Below, one piece after another: positions 11,176 to 23,004 of a stretch of DNA of 64,000 bases. Every line of letters starts with the position of its first letter. The first letter of the stretch is position 1. The stretch covers positions 1 through 64,000 of the forward strand of contig VDFB02344353.1 in the NCBI GenBank assembly GCA_007258455.2, written 5' to 3'. The notes beneath the pieces were generated by a model. That model was not told the DNA's origin and did no database searches. It saw nothing but the letters and a program-made list of their open reading frames with translations. Both the position numbers and the translations under genes were made by a program. This DNA is from Sequoia sempervirens. Lineage: Eukaryota; Streptophyta; Pinopsida; Cupressales; Cupressaceae.

Positions 11176-11515
11176 ATATTGAAAACAAATAAGTTTTACT
11201 TGCATTTAGATGAAAGGATTCAGTGGTTGAGTATTCTAAATTTCAAAATGTTGTTAATTTTTCCTATCAATCATAGCTACCTAAAATTGTCTACATCTAA
11301 TCATACCAAACTTTATATTATAGTAATCATACCATACATTTATTTATTTAATTAATTCATTGTTATTTTATCATTCACCTTTATTTATATTTATTTAATT
11401 AAATTCAACCGTACAATCTTATTCTACTGTAGTCAAATAAATGCAAAATATTTATTTAATTCTTTTTTTCCACCCCAAATTCAATTAGTTAGTTAAAATC
11501 AATTAATTAACTAAT

Positions 11516-14500
11516 TTTGAGTATTGCTGACCCCATTTGAATTTGTGTATCCAAACAATTCAAGATTTGTGTCAACTATGTAGTGAATCCTAAATTTGAG
11601 AGTATCCTAAAGATATTGAAGGATCCTCTTAGCTACTTTCTAGTGTAGTTCATGAGGCTTCTGCATGAATCTCAAAACCATACCTACTACATATGGAATA
11701 TCAAGCTTGGCATGAGTTAGATTGATGAGATTGCCAACAAGTTATTGAAACAAGGTAGCATCAACTAATGGTGTAGTATAATCAACCTCAAGCTTGACTT
11801 TGGATGGAAAGGGAGTCAGAGATGACTTATAATTAGTCATGTGAAATTGATCAAGTAGATCAAGAGTATACTTGGCTATGTAAGAGTGATCCTTGAGTTA
11901 GATTGTGAAATTTCAATACCAGTAAGTGATGCAATAAACTCAAGTTTGTCATGTCAAATCTATCTTGTAGAGATGAATTCATTGCTACAATATTAGATGA
12001 AGAGATCTTGGTGATAAAAAATCATTAACATAAAAGTACCGATATCAATAATGAATCATCCTACTACTAGAGATATAACTTAGGATCTAAATGGCATTGA
12101 GTGAAACTTGAAGCTAGGAGGAAGGAATCTATCTTGGCATACTAAGATCAAGGGGATTATTTGAGGCCATATAGGCATTTCCTAAGTTTTTAAAGTAAGG
12201 ATGAATCCTAAATAAATCTTGGTGGTTGTCCATGTAGATCTCCTCAAGGTCTCTATGAAGAAAATAACTCTTCACATACATCTGATGCACATCCCAACCA
12301 TGTGTTGTGACAACAACAAGAGTAAGATGATGTGAAGTCATTTTGGCCACATTGTAAAGGTCTCTATGTAGTCAGTTCTAGAAACTTGTGAAAAAACCTT
12401 GCCAATAAAATGTGCCTTGTACTTATCAATTGACCTATCTACAAAAAACTTGGTCTAATATATTCACTTACATTTAACCATCTTCCTTCCATTAAGAAGT
12501 GGAGTCAAGACCCAAGTGTGATTTCTAATTAAGGAATCATATTCCTCACGCATGACACTATCCCACTTAGGTATGATTGATGCCTCTTAGAATGATTATG
12601 GATTAGAGGCTAAGGTAAAGAAAATGCGTAACCCACTTTGATAGTTTGACCAAGTATGTCTACTATCTACTAAATTTCTTAGCTAAGTACCTTCACTCTA
12701 AAGTGTTTTCCTTATGCAAAGAGGATGAGAATTGTGTGAATCAGGTGCTAAACCATCATCCTCCAAAACATGTATAAAAGAGGTTGAAGATGACTCCCCA
12801 TCGCTATCCTCATTGTTCGAACTAGAAGACGAAGACTTTTCCTCAAGAATATGCTATGGCTAGTTTGAGTCACCAAAAGAATCAAGTCGAGGTGAGTTCA
12901 TAGTAGAAGGATAAATGCCAAGTATAGATTCAACAAAAATCCCTTAGAACTTAACACTCCTCTCAACGAATAATTAATTGGATGGAGTAGGTGATAATGT
13001 TTTACACCATTTGGAGAAACTACAAAGATGCAAGGTTTGGATTGGGGTTCCATTGTCTTGCAATTTTTATATGGAATACGTGCCATCAATAGAGATCCAA
13101 AGGCCCTGAAGCACTCAATTGATTATTTCCTATTTGTCTAAGATTCAAAGGGAGTTCAATACCATTCAAGGATTTGTGAGGAACTTTGTTCTAAATATAA
13201 CAAACGTAGATGATCGCTTCAGTCCAATACTATTGTTTAAGTTCCTTGGAGTGTGGCATGTAGCAAGTCATCTGTTTTAAGGATCTGTTCTTTTGTTTTG
13301 AAAAACCATTCTATTGGTGAGTATAACAAATTGTATGTTGCAATTCTATTCCCTCTATTGTACAAATTTTCTCAAACTCGTTGTTGATATACTCACCCCC
13401 ATTATCAGTTCAAAGAACCTTGAATACCTTTCTTGATTATTTTTCAGCAAGATCCTTGAGGTCTCGAAAGTGAGAACATAACTTGCCTTAGTAAAATATC
13501 AATTGGGAAATTCCTCTGATACATTATTGTGAACAAGCTCCAAAGCCTATATATCCCTCCATGATTTACCTTTGTCAAAATTCTCTTTAGGATACTTCTC
13601 AAGGGTACAATCCTCACAAAGATCCTTAGGGAATATAATTCTAGGAAAATCTATAACCATATCCTATTGACTTAATTGCTCAAGGCAGTGATAGTTAAGG
13701 TGGAAAAATTGCTCATGCCATAATTTTATAACACCATTTGAATGAGTAAGCAATGCTATAAGAGTAACATCAGGTGCAAAGTGAGTGAAGGTGTATAACC
13801 TAGCTTGGTGGTTTTCCCTTTCCAAAGCTATCAAATTGTTGTTGCTCAACTCTCTAATCTAAATTGAGTTTGGAGAAAAGTGAATTTTCGTGCCCTTCTC
13901 TATTTGGGTAAATCTAATACAATAATAATAGACTAGTTGGAACTAAAGGTACACTTGTAAAATTTGTGAATTTTCCACCTTCAACTTCAACAAACCCTCT
14001 CCTTGTAATTATTGTTGGAGTGTCATGACCCAAGGTGATAAAATACATGCTATAAGGCTCTAAGGAAGAAAATTCAACTTGTAAAGGACCCATGTGTTAT
14101 GAGGCACTAGATTCAATGATCCAAGTTGGAGTTGATGATGATGCAATGCCAACTAGAGCCTTGCCCTCAAATTTTTGTTTACATTTTACTTCTCCTTAGT
14201 ATATTATTTAGTTGATGAAGATTATTTGATAGATTTAAGAACCCCTATATTTTTATTCTCAAGAATATGTGAGAGGTGGTCAATCTACTTCTTCATACAT
14301 TTGTGCTCATTGTGTGTGAGTTTCTTGCAATATAAAGAATTAATTTTTTATTTATTAGGTTTCTCTTGGTTTGAAGAATTTTTAGTGTTAGTTTTGGAGG
14401 ATTCAAATTTTTAATCTTTCTTGGTCTCCTTGTCCTTTTGAGTGCTTTATTTAGAACTTCCCTTTATTTTTTGAAGCTTTTTATTTATCATTCCCAATAA
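11516..14500 (-). pseudogene. Ty1/copia gag-pol fragment, multiply broken
   Basis: Minus-strand copia polyprotein in normal order, reading leftward. There is a knuckle-like CKKLTHNEHKC (about 14330), and a protease WIIESSASxHM (about 14130) in which the DSG triad is ESS. A GAG-pre-integrase segment, LWHEQFFHLNYHCLEQL, lies at 13664-13849. Integrase has DNGGEY near 13400 and its C-terminal part at 12898-13089. Reverse transcriptase has VKSYFLHRDL at 12129-12350 and LLHY near 11900. RNase H begins near 11650 and stops at 11516, where R2-linked sequence resumes. Stops and frameshifts occur in every domain. No LTRs were recognised. Confidence 0.8.
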
Positions 14501-16000
14501 TGAGGGCTTGAGGTTTTAATGAATTTAATGTGCCCATATATATTAAATTTTATTGATCCCTAGTAAAGTTGGAAATGAAAATTCTAAAATAGTCGAACCT
14601 TACAACCTATTGATTGATATGACAAAGGGATACACCATGAATAGGAACAAAAGGGATTTCTAGATATTTATTCATACATTCATTGAAAAATTCAAACATT
14701 GAAATTGGAGGTGCTAACCAATAAAATGGTTTGTATGACATGAATGAGTTTAGAAATGCATCACATGATTCTCCTTTTAGTTAAATATTTCTATGATGAA
14801 AATTGTATATTTTTCTTTTTCAGTTTTAGTTTGAGTCAATTTTGAAGGGGTATCCTTAGTATACCAACTAGTGTGCAAGTAAGGTATTCTAACATAAATT
14901 TTAGAAAGTTATTTGAGCCTTTATTGATCCCATCTCTTAGTGCACTCCCTTATTAATAAATATCTTATAATGTGAATGCATATTGAGGTTTTTCAAATTA
15001 CTAAGATGTCACATAATATATCATTTTAGTATTTAGGAGGAAATAGGAAAATTCGATTAACTATATATAAGTATTGAATTTTGGAAAGCATACATTGAAG
15101 GAGGGTGGGGTGTTTATATGTGGCATTCCAAATTCTCTATAGATCACTTTGCACAAGCAATTGGAGGAGATTCCATTCACTATGTTGGTCTTTGTATGGT
15201 CATGAAATTATATTTTTCTACACCTCATAGTATTGTATTGTGTTAAAGCATCATAATACGATGGCACCTTTTAATTCCAACAATAATGTAGTCAAAAGAG
15301 GAAGTAAAACTCACACTAAAATTGTGCATGTTTAGTAAAATCCTACACAAGTTTCCTAAGACTAGTTATCGAACACTCTTTTGGTAATGCCACAATCCTA
15401 GCCGTGAAATAGGAAAATAAGACAGGGGTCCGTGTGGGGAAATTTACAAGCGTGGGCAGGTGTGAATCGTGGAGTATAGGATGACTAGGTCTACTAGGCA
15501 TCTACGTCCTTGGTAGGTCCGACAGACAACAATAATGTTGATAATCATGAAACCGTTAGCAGCAGGATAGCATAGACACGACATTGGCTATGCAGCCATC
15601 ACAAAAATTTGTAAGTGCGGTTAGGTGTGAATCGTGGACGTGGGCTCCACCACACAACAGTGCCTTTCACTTCACCTAGTTGACATTATAGCACATATAA
15701 GTGAATCTGTAAATATGGTAGATAGTGGGTTTTGAAGACAAGTCTTGGAGTCACTATTGGATCGAATTAATTGAATCAATGGATTCGCTTTTTTAGTAAG
15801 TAATTTTATGCTTTGAGTTTAGACTGGTATAAGTGGAATTCCCTGATTTCCCCTTCCTCTTTTGTTGTGCTCTGCAATTATGACATCTCATATAAAGTGA
15901 TATGATCTCCCACTATAATGACTAGGGGAGGGAAATAAACGAATTCAAATTTTAGTTCACAATTTGTTATATACATAATTTTAAGTATTAAGTTAGATAT
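14500..16000. other. No gene recognised; short internal duplication
   Basis: AT-rich intergenic sequence. A phrase ending AGGTGTGAATCGTGGA occurs twice, at 15441-15473 and 15605-15638, with differences in the preceding 15 bases. The 240 bases around it (15400-15660) are more GC-rich than their surroundings. No open frame or splice-like arrangement was convincing. Confidence 0.4.
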
Positions 16001-16004
16001 GAAG

Positions 16005-16008
<4 letters not shown>

Positions 16009-16041
<33 letters not shown>
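16009..16041. repeat. (AT)n microsatellite
   Basis: Uninterrupted alternating A and T of about 33 bases. Confidence 0.9.
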
Positions 16042-16044
<3 letters not shown>

Positions 16045-16214
16045 TTAATTTATAATTTAATTATTACAAGTTATATTTATAACTAAGTTAACTTACATAA
16101 TTGTAGTATTTTATATATGAAATGAATAATATTTAAGTAAAAAAAAATTAAGTAAACTATTTATTTTATAGTATAATATAAATTTAATTATTTAGATCAT
16201 TATATACATAATTA

Positions 16215-16408
16215 GGGGTGGAGGGTCTAGTTCGATTGGCTAAAGCATCCTGTTGTAGGCAAGAGGTCACAAGGTTTAGTCTCCCCTTCATCCTCATGGT
16301 ACCGGAGGGTGTGTCATGCCAATGTCACTTGCCACGTGAAAAAGTTTACTAGGCGTACTGCAGTTTATAGGGGGCTACTTGATTCTTGTAGTCTAAAAAA
16401 TATATATC
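16215..16408 (+). mobile_element. tRNA-derived SINE with perfect TSD
   Basis: About 194 bases flanked by an exact 12-base duplication TATACATAATTA (16203-16214 and 16409-16420). Near the 5' end, TAGTTCGATTGGCTAAAGC resembles a pol III box A. About 45 bases on, CAAGGTTTAGTCTCC resembles box B with the CpG lost. The 3' end is TCTAAAAAATATATATC. The layout fits plant tRNA-related SINEs. A second copy of its tail (TGTAGTCTAAAAAATATAT) occurs at about 16494-16512 and is followed by a variant of the target sequence, so a partial second copy or slippage event is present. Confidence 0.75.
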
Positions 16409-16612
16409 TATACATAATTAAAGAAACATAATAGTATATATGATAATAATAATTTAAATTATCTACATTATAATTTGTTATATCTATGTTAATTGTAGTC
16501 TAAAAAATATATATCTATACCTAATTAAATTTGTTGGACAATGATGCACAATTATTTTCTTTTTATAAAACCTTTGAAATAAGAGGGAGAGGGAACCAAA
16601 CGGATTTAATTT

Positions 16613-16712
16613 NNNNNNNNNNNNNNNNNNNNNNNNNNNNNNNNNNNNNNNNNNNNNNNNNNNNNNNNNNNNNNNNNNNNNNNNNNNNNNNNNNNNNNNN
16701 NNNNNNNNNNNN
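16613..16712. other. Assembly gap (100 N)
   Basis: Exactly 100 undetermined bases, a conventional scaffold-gap size. Frames spanning it are meaningless. The sequence right of the gap enters R2 in mid-block, so repeat collapse is a likely cause. Confidence 0.98.
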
Positions 16713-17470
16713 AAAACACGTAAAAAGAGGTGCCAAGTATTTGTATTTGACATTGCTATTAATGATTTTGTTGGGACGATTTTCATCAGCTGGAAGTTTA
16801 TTAAAATGGCACACTCAGTCTGAAACTTTATCATTGACAAAAAGATCACTATTGGTGTCATAATATTGAAAAGAAGTAAGTTATATAATTCAGTTATGTT
16901 GGAATAAAAAAATAATTAAGATTTTTTTAACTAAATAAATTAGAAATTAGTTAAGCTTTTTGCTGTTTGCATGGTTTTAAAGATGTTTTATCTGTAATTA
17001 TTTTTAGTATTTCTTCTTTTCGAATTGTCTATGACCTCTATAAAAGGGAGGCATATGTAATCGGTTTATTATCAATAGAAAACAAGAAGTTTTAGCTTTG
17101 ATATACATATGATTTTTTGTTCAGTTTGTTTCTGTTTGTGCCTACAAATTAGAGGAGAGGATTCAATAGTTGAGTGTCTTAATTAAAATGTTCTTAATTT
17201 TTTTAGTTATTATAGATACTTAAAATTGTTGGCATCTAATCATGTCAAACTTTATCTTATCTTAAACATTAATCAAATGAAACATTTATTTAAGTAATTC
17301 ATCTTATCTTATCTTTCACTTTTATGTACATTAATTTAATTAAAATCAACCTTCCAATCCTATCCTATAGAAATTAAATAAATACAAATTATTTATTTAA
17401 TTCTTCTTTTCCACTTCAAATTCAATTAGTTAACTAAGTTAATCCTCTACCCATATCTAAGTGTAATTAA
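16713..17470. repeat. R2 conserved block, copy B (left end lost in gap)
   Basis: Matches copy A from about 11030 to 11500: AGGTGCCAAGTA, GACATTGCTATTAATGATTT, TTTTCATCAGCTGGAA and GTGTCATAATATTGAAAA recur with few changes. A stretch at 16890-17160 is absent from copy A. Confidence 0.7.
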
Positions 17471-17544
17471 TTTAATTAACCACACTTCTAATCTCACGTA
17501 TTCTAAAGAACTACAGCAAAATCTTGATCATATCTTCACCATCC

Positions 17545-17745
17545 ATTTAGTTTAGACTCTCACACATGTGAGAAGTCGCACATCTTCATTTTCCTTATGT
17601 GATCTCTCACAAATGTGAGAGAAGACACTTGTTTCATTTTATCTTTCCAAGGTGTTCTCACACATGTATGAAATGACAATCAAGTGTTATTTTTTCTTCC
17701 CAAGGTGTTCTCACACGTGTAAGAAGACACTTGTCCAAAATTCAG
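17545..17745. repeat. Palindromic CACATGTG minisatellite, copy B
   Basis: Four imperfect units of about 50-55 bases, each centred on a palindrome such as CTCACACATGTGAGAAG or CTCACACGTGTAAGAAG followed by GACACTTGT and TTTCCAAGGTGTTCTCAC. Equivalent arrays occur at 26845-27030 and 43430-43660, always right of R2. Confidence 0.75.
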
Positions 17746-17759
17746 TTACATAATTCATT

Positions 17760-18734
17760 TCTCCATGGGCTCATATGTTAGATGCAAGGAATTAACAAAT
17801 TTTTTAAACATTGTGTTGCTTGCACCAAAGTCTATCATGCAATTGTGTAAAAAATTCTTACTGGACTAATCAATGTTAAAAGGAATGGCATGGATTTCTA
17901 CTTACTTACCTTAGTTCCAATATTGTGAATGATTATAGATTGACTTGTGTGACCTTTTGTTCGGCTATCTTCCATGCGATGTTAGCCATTACATCAATTC
18001 CAACATAACTAGATCTTGTTTATTTGTAGATTCTTGTAGCAAATTCTTTTGTTCATAAATTGCTAAAACATCCCATAATGAAATATTGGCTATTAATTTC
18101 TTCAATTGATCAGCCATATTTAGTGATCACTCGAGTCTTTGGGATGTGTCTAGAGTTATTTTGATACCTTGGCCTTTCTATTGCTTGATTGGATGTGTTG
18201 ATTGGTTGAGTTTAGGTGGCTTTGCAGCTTTGTCTTTGTTGTGCACAATTGAAGCTATGTCTGATTGGTATCGATTAGAGCATTAACTTAGGTTTGAATC
18301 TTATTATGAAATTATCTATGACCCTTTTCTTGGATCTTATGAAATAATCTAACTACACTTGTGGAGACCAAAGAGTATTAGGGTCATTTATAAATACTAC
18401 TTCATTTTATATCCACAAAACAATGCATATTTAGAGGTAATTTCTTCTTCTTGTTCTAGGGACTCACATTGCATACAAGCTATTAGAAAATCATTTTGCA
18501 CTCTCGTAGATTGATATGGTGACTTTGGTACCATTAATCATACTCTTGCAAGGGCTTGTATTTTCTCAACAAATTTCTATTGCAAATTTCCTCTTGGACA
18601 CACTTAGGAGGCATGTATCTAATTACATGGAAAACACCATGTATGTTCAAGTCTTCTTCATATTTATTTTGCATAGGAACTAGATCTCTCATTGGATTAA
18701 GAGGGATTGTTTGCAATGGAGTAGGTAACAAGGT
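17760..18734 (-). pseudogene. Ty3-type gag/protease remnant, copy B
   Basis: On the minus strand the frame near 17860 contains LHNCMIDFGASNTM, which fits the plant Ty3 aspartic protease context (LHNCMxDSGASxN) with DFG in place of DSG. Upstream, near 18110, LKKLIANISLWDVLAIYEQ is typical of the segment before the protease. A 65-residue frame at 18731-18534 (IPLNPMRDLVPMQNKYEEDL) is more open than its surroundings. The same stretch is repeated at 27050-28020. Many stops make it non-functional. Confidence 0.5.
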
Positions 18735-19800
18735 GTCATAAGGTCTTGCACTTTAGTCAATTAATTTCATATTGACTCGGGTGGTGTCCAAGACTATTAA
18801 CAAAAGGAATTTAGGTGTCCTATTCTAATGGGAAATTTTAAACCAAACAAAGAATGCTTATGTTTGAAAGGAACTTTTAACTAGAAAATTATTTTAAAAT
18901 TCTAATCTATGGAAGCATTGATATTCTACAAAAATATTGTTTAAAACATGTAATGAAATAAAATTTCTTTAACCACTAATTTGTGGGAAATGAAATATTT
19001 TTGAACTATGCTACTATTTCTCTTATCTTTCTACAGAATGTAAGACTTTGGAAGAACACATAAACAATACAAACTTCTCTATCTACAAAATATAATATTT
19101 TCTTAGTAATGGAATATTTTTCACATCACAAGCTTATGTAGAATATAATAGAAAAGATTCACTTTATATCCACAAAATGTAAGATTTTTTTGTCATGCAT
19201 AAACATGCAAAATAAAATAATAAACAACACATATAACATGCATAAACATAATCTACAAAATTTTAATGGTACAAACAAAATTACTTAGGAATAACTATAA
19301 TGCGTAGTCAAGTTACTTATGTCTACTATGTGTTTTTCTTTGTTAGTAGAGTGATTAGCTTGCCAAAGGATAGAAGTAAATTAAACTTACAATATCATCA
19401 ACACGATTGTAGCAATGCCTTCAAAAATAGGGAACAACAACATGTGCAACTAAATAAAATGATTCCATATATTAATTATTGCAGCAAGAGTTCTTTTTAC
19501 AAAACATCAAGAAATATATTTATACTAAATCCTAATTCCTAAACTATAATATTGTGGACAACATGTACCAATGTTGTTGAAATTTTGTTACATAAATTTA
19601 TTACTACATTTTAGTTGCATTACTTAAAGTAGTTTATCATTGAGGAAATCATCACAGAACATGAGTCTTCTATTTTTATTGCCTTCCATAGAACCAACAG
19701 TCACATTAAATTCTCTTTGGCTTTCTATAGGAAAGGAGACATCTTCCTCCATAACTCTTTTTGTAATAAGTTTGGCCTATGTGAATTCATGGAAACTGTC
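18735..19800 (-). mobile_element. LTR-R1, copy B (truncated)
   Basis: Collinear with copies A and C. Landmarks are CTTTAGTCAATTAAT, GGAATTTAGGTGTCCTATTC, AAACCAAACAAAGAATGCTTATG and AATAACTATAATGC. Its left edge joins the protease remnant at exactly the position seen in copy C, so copies B and C with their flanks arose by duplication after insertion. Similarity is lost near 19800. Confidence 0.6.
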
Positions 19801-19927
19801 ACATCATGGGTCACTCCTATTTGGAACAAACTTCTGCTTCCAATTGCCTTATTAATGGATAAAATATAATTGTGGTGACTTGTGGTTGACCATTCAATAG
19901 CCACCTTCGCTTCCCTTTGGAACTATT

Positions 19928-22613
19928 TGTTAGAGTAATTGGTTATTTACTTGATTAATTAAACAATATTTGGTTAATTAATTAAGTTACCTTTTATCTC
20001 TTTTTCACTTAAGCTAACTTTAGGTGCATAATAATTAATTATTTTATTAATTATTAATGTGCAAGTCTAGGGTTTTCCTTTTTAGGTTTTTTACCTATAT
20101 AAGGTTGTAATCTTTCTTTTGTAAATTAATTCTTTTACATTGGCAATATTGAGCTTTTTGTTGTTGTTGTTGTGTTGTTTTTCTTTGCATCTCCCTGTAA
20201 CAGGTGTTTTATCTTGCAGAGATCTTTGTGTTCCTTCATGGTATTGTTTGATCTTGATTCCAGAGAGGTCATGTTTCGACGAGATGTCTAGTTTGATGAG
20301 CGCCTTCCCATAGTGGATACCCTATCTCCAGTGTCTACTTCACTACCTACTCCTTACACTGCAGCTCTTCCAGATTATGTTGAGGATGATTTTGATGAGG
20401 ATGCTGATGATCCCCCATCTCCTCCTCCTCTTGCTCCACCTCAGATGCCCAAATGGGCTTGCTTTACTATTGAGGCAGCAGGATCTATGGCAGGTGATCC
20501 TTCAGACACCCGTCACACCCGTTCTTATACTGCAGGTTCTAGTCTTTTGAGTCATGCTCTTTCAGAGGATCCTCAGAAGTTTTTAGAGGTGACATGTCAC
20601 CCTGAGTGGGATAGTGCTATGGAGGAGTATTCTTCTTTGATGAGGAATAGTACTTGGGATCTCTGTCCTCTTCCAAAGGGCAGAAAGATGGTTCGGTGCA
20701 GATGGTTGTATAGCACCAAGTATGCTGCTGATGGTTCTATTGATAAGTACAAAGCATGTCTTGTTGCGAAGGGTTTCTCGCAGGTTGAGGGTATTGATTA
20801 CTCTAAGACATTTTCCCCTGTCGCCAAGATGAATTCTATTCGCTTTGTACTATCACTTGCAGCTTCTAGGGTCTGGTCCATTTATCAGATGGATGTGAAG
20901 AGTGTGTTCTTGCATGGTGACCTACATGAGGAGATCTATATGGGGCAGCCTCAAGGATTTTTTTTAGGATGCTTCTTTGGTTTGCAGACTTTGACATTCA
21001 TTATATGGTCTCAAACAAGCCCCTCAGGCTTGGTATGAGAAGATGGACTCTTTTTTGCTCTCCACTAGTTTCACACGCTGTCATTTTGATCCTACAGTCT
21101 ATATTCAGAATCTTGAGGGTGAGATCCTGATTCTTGTGCTATATGTTGATGATCTCCTCATCACAGGTAGCTCATCCTCTATGATTCAGCATGCTCAGTG
21201 AGCTTTGATGGAGCAGTTTGAGATGACAGATCTCGGTCTTCTGCACTATTTTCTTGGTCTTCAGGTGATTCAGTCTTCTGATGGGATATCCATTCACCAG
21301 CAAAAGTATGCTCTTGATATGCTTCAGTGCTTTGGCATGCTTGATTGTAAGTCTGCCCCCACACCTTTTTAGTCAGGGGTTGTTTTGACTACTACTTGCC
21401 CCACTCCTTCTGTAGATTCTACACTTTATAGGTAGTTGGTTGGCAGTTTGTTGTACCTGACTCACACTCATCCTGATCTTTCCTTTGTGGTCGGCCTTGT
21501 CTCTCGATTCTCCCATGATCCTCATGAGAGTCACTAGCAAGCTGCCAAATGTATTTTGAGGTACATTTAGGGCACCCTTTCTTATGGCATTCACTACACA
21601 TCAGGGGATCCTCACATTGTTGGCTACACTGACTCAGATTGGGCTGGTGATGTTAATGATCGAAAGTCTACTTCTGGCTTCTTTTCTGTCTTGGCTCTGG
21701 TCCTATCATATGGTCTTGCAAGAAGCAGACTAATCATGCATTATCATCTATAGAGGCTGAGTACCGAGCTGCTGTACTCGCTAGTCAGGAGATTTTATGG
21801 CTTCGACAGTTGATGACTGAGTTTGGTTTTCCTCCTGATAGTCCCACTATTCTTTGGTGTGACAATCAGAGTGCTATACACATTTCTTGCAACCCGGTGG
21901 AGCATCAGTGGACGAAGCACATTGAGCTTCATATGCATTTCATCAGACAGTTGATTCAGGACAGTTCTCTCATCTTGGAGTATATTCCCACTGCCGAGCA
22001 GGTTGCTGACATCTTCACTAAGCCTTTTGCCTCTCTGCGCTATCTTCAGTTGTACTCTATGCTTGGGGTGAAGGAATTTGTCCTTGGGGGGTCTTCATGA
22101 GGCCTTCCTTCCTTCATGTTTCTTTCAACATGTTCTTCTTTCTCTTTTTGGAGAGGAGTTTTTTCCCATTGAGTTTTCTCATTTTTCTCCATTTCATAGA
22201 GATTTCCTTGTACTTGGGTACCTAATCTAGCCTTGTTGCCAGGACCCATTGTTCTTTGCTTTCAGTAGCTTCTTCTAGGTTTTAGCTTCTCCCTAAGTCT
22301 AGCTTAAGGGGGGTGTTAGAGTAATTGGTTATTTACTTGATTAATAAACAATATTTGGTTAATTAATTTACCTTTTATCTCTTTTTCACTTAAGCTAACT
22401 TTAGGTGCATAATAATTAATTATTTTATTAATTATTAATGTGCAAGCCTAGGGTTTTCCTTTTTAGGTTTTTTACCTATATAAGGTTGTAATATTTCTTT
22501 TGTAAATTAATTCTTTTACATTGGCAATATTGAGCTATTTTTTGTTGTGTTGTTTCTCTTTGCATCTCCCTGTAACAGGTGTTTTAGCTTGCAAAGATCT
22601 TTGTGTTCCTTCA
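19928..22613 (+). mobile_element. Ty1/copia element with both LTRs, internally deleted
   Basis: The 5' LTR is 19928-20238 (311 bases) and the 3' LTR 22314-22613 (300 bases). Both start TGTTAGAGTAATTGG, end TTCCTTCA and are near-identical except for small indels. Flanks CTATT (19923-19927) and CTATA (22614-22618) are a near-perfect 5-base duplication. The primer site is reduced to TGGTAT right after the 5' LTR. A polypurine run AAGGGGGG (22306-22313) precedes the 3' LTR. Gag, protease and almost all of integrase are missing, so it can only have moved with help, or lost them later. Confidence 0.92.
20275..22100 (+). pseudogene. Copia pol remnant: integrase tail, RT, RNase H
   Basis: Begins with FRRDVxFDE, the very end of copia integrase. 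A Pro/Asp-rich linker and the RVT_2 reverse transcriptase follow: WDLCPLPKGRKMVRCRWLYS, KACLVAKGFSQ, QMDVKSVFLHGDLHEEIYM, then after a frameshift near 20960 GLKQAP-type sequence and YVDDLLITG (about 21145). RNase H has GYTDSDWAGD (about 21625), LWCDNQSAIHIS (about 21855) and KHIELHMHFIR. The first frame is open from 20313 to 21038. Later stops include TGA at about 21199 and TAG near 21370, 21433, 21535 and 21567. A frameshift near 21690 separates the last 97 codons. Confidence 0.9.
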
Positions 22614-23004
22614 CTATATTGTTCTCCAATTATTTTGGCTTCTCCCCTACAACTGTCCATAGTCCTTTGTTGCGAGCTAAAAATCCAATTGCTACGGGCT
22701 CTAGTCTTCTTGGCTACAAGATGTTAGTTTTGCTACCAAGGCATTCACATCATTAACAATCACAATCAATCCATAAAAACATACTAAATCTTATTAACAT
22801 TCATACACCCACACAAGCATATATCAATATATCATAGTTATATCCCCACATATTTAGGTTTTTCCAAGTGTATAAAAGGCATATGAAAGATGTATGAAGT
22901 CTTGGAAATGTTTGTGAAACTTAGCAAATGAATTGATAAAAGCATAAATTGATAAAGTAAAAACTATCTGAATTATCTAGACCCATCATAAGTGACTAGG
23001 AGCT
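22614..23004. other. No gene recognised
   Basis: AT-rich flank between the copia 3' LTR and the start of the R3 repeat. No repeat partner or coding motif seen. Confidence 0.4.

Noticed and set aside
16215..16300. Functional tRNA gene
   Set aside because: Box A and B are recognisable, but no complete cloverleaf or acceptor stem can be formed, and the TSD and tail show it is a SINE.
16484..16863. ORFs across the N gap
   Set aside because: They contain about 34 undetermined residues and depend on the arbitrary gap length.
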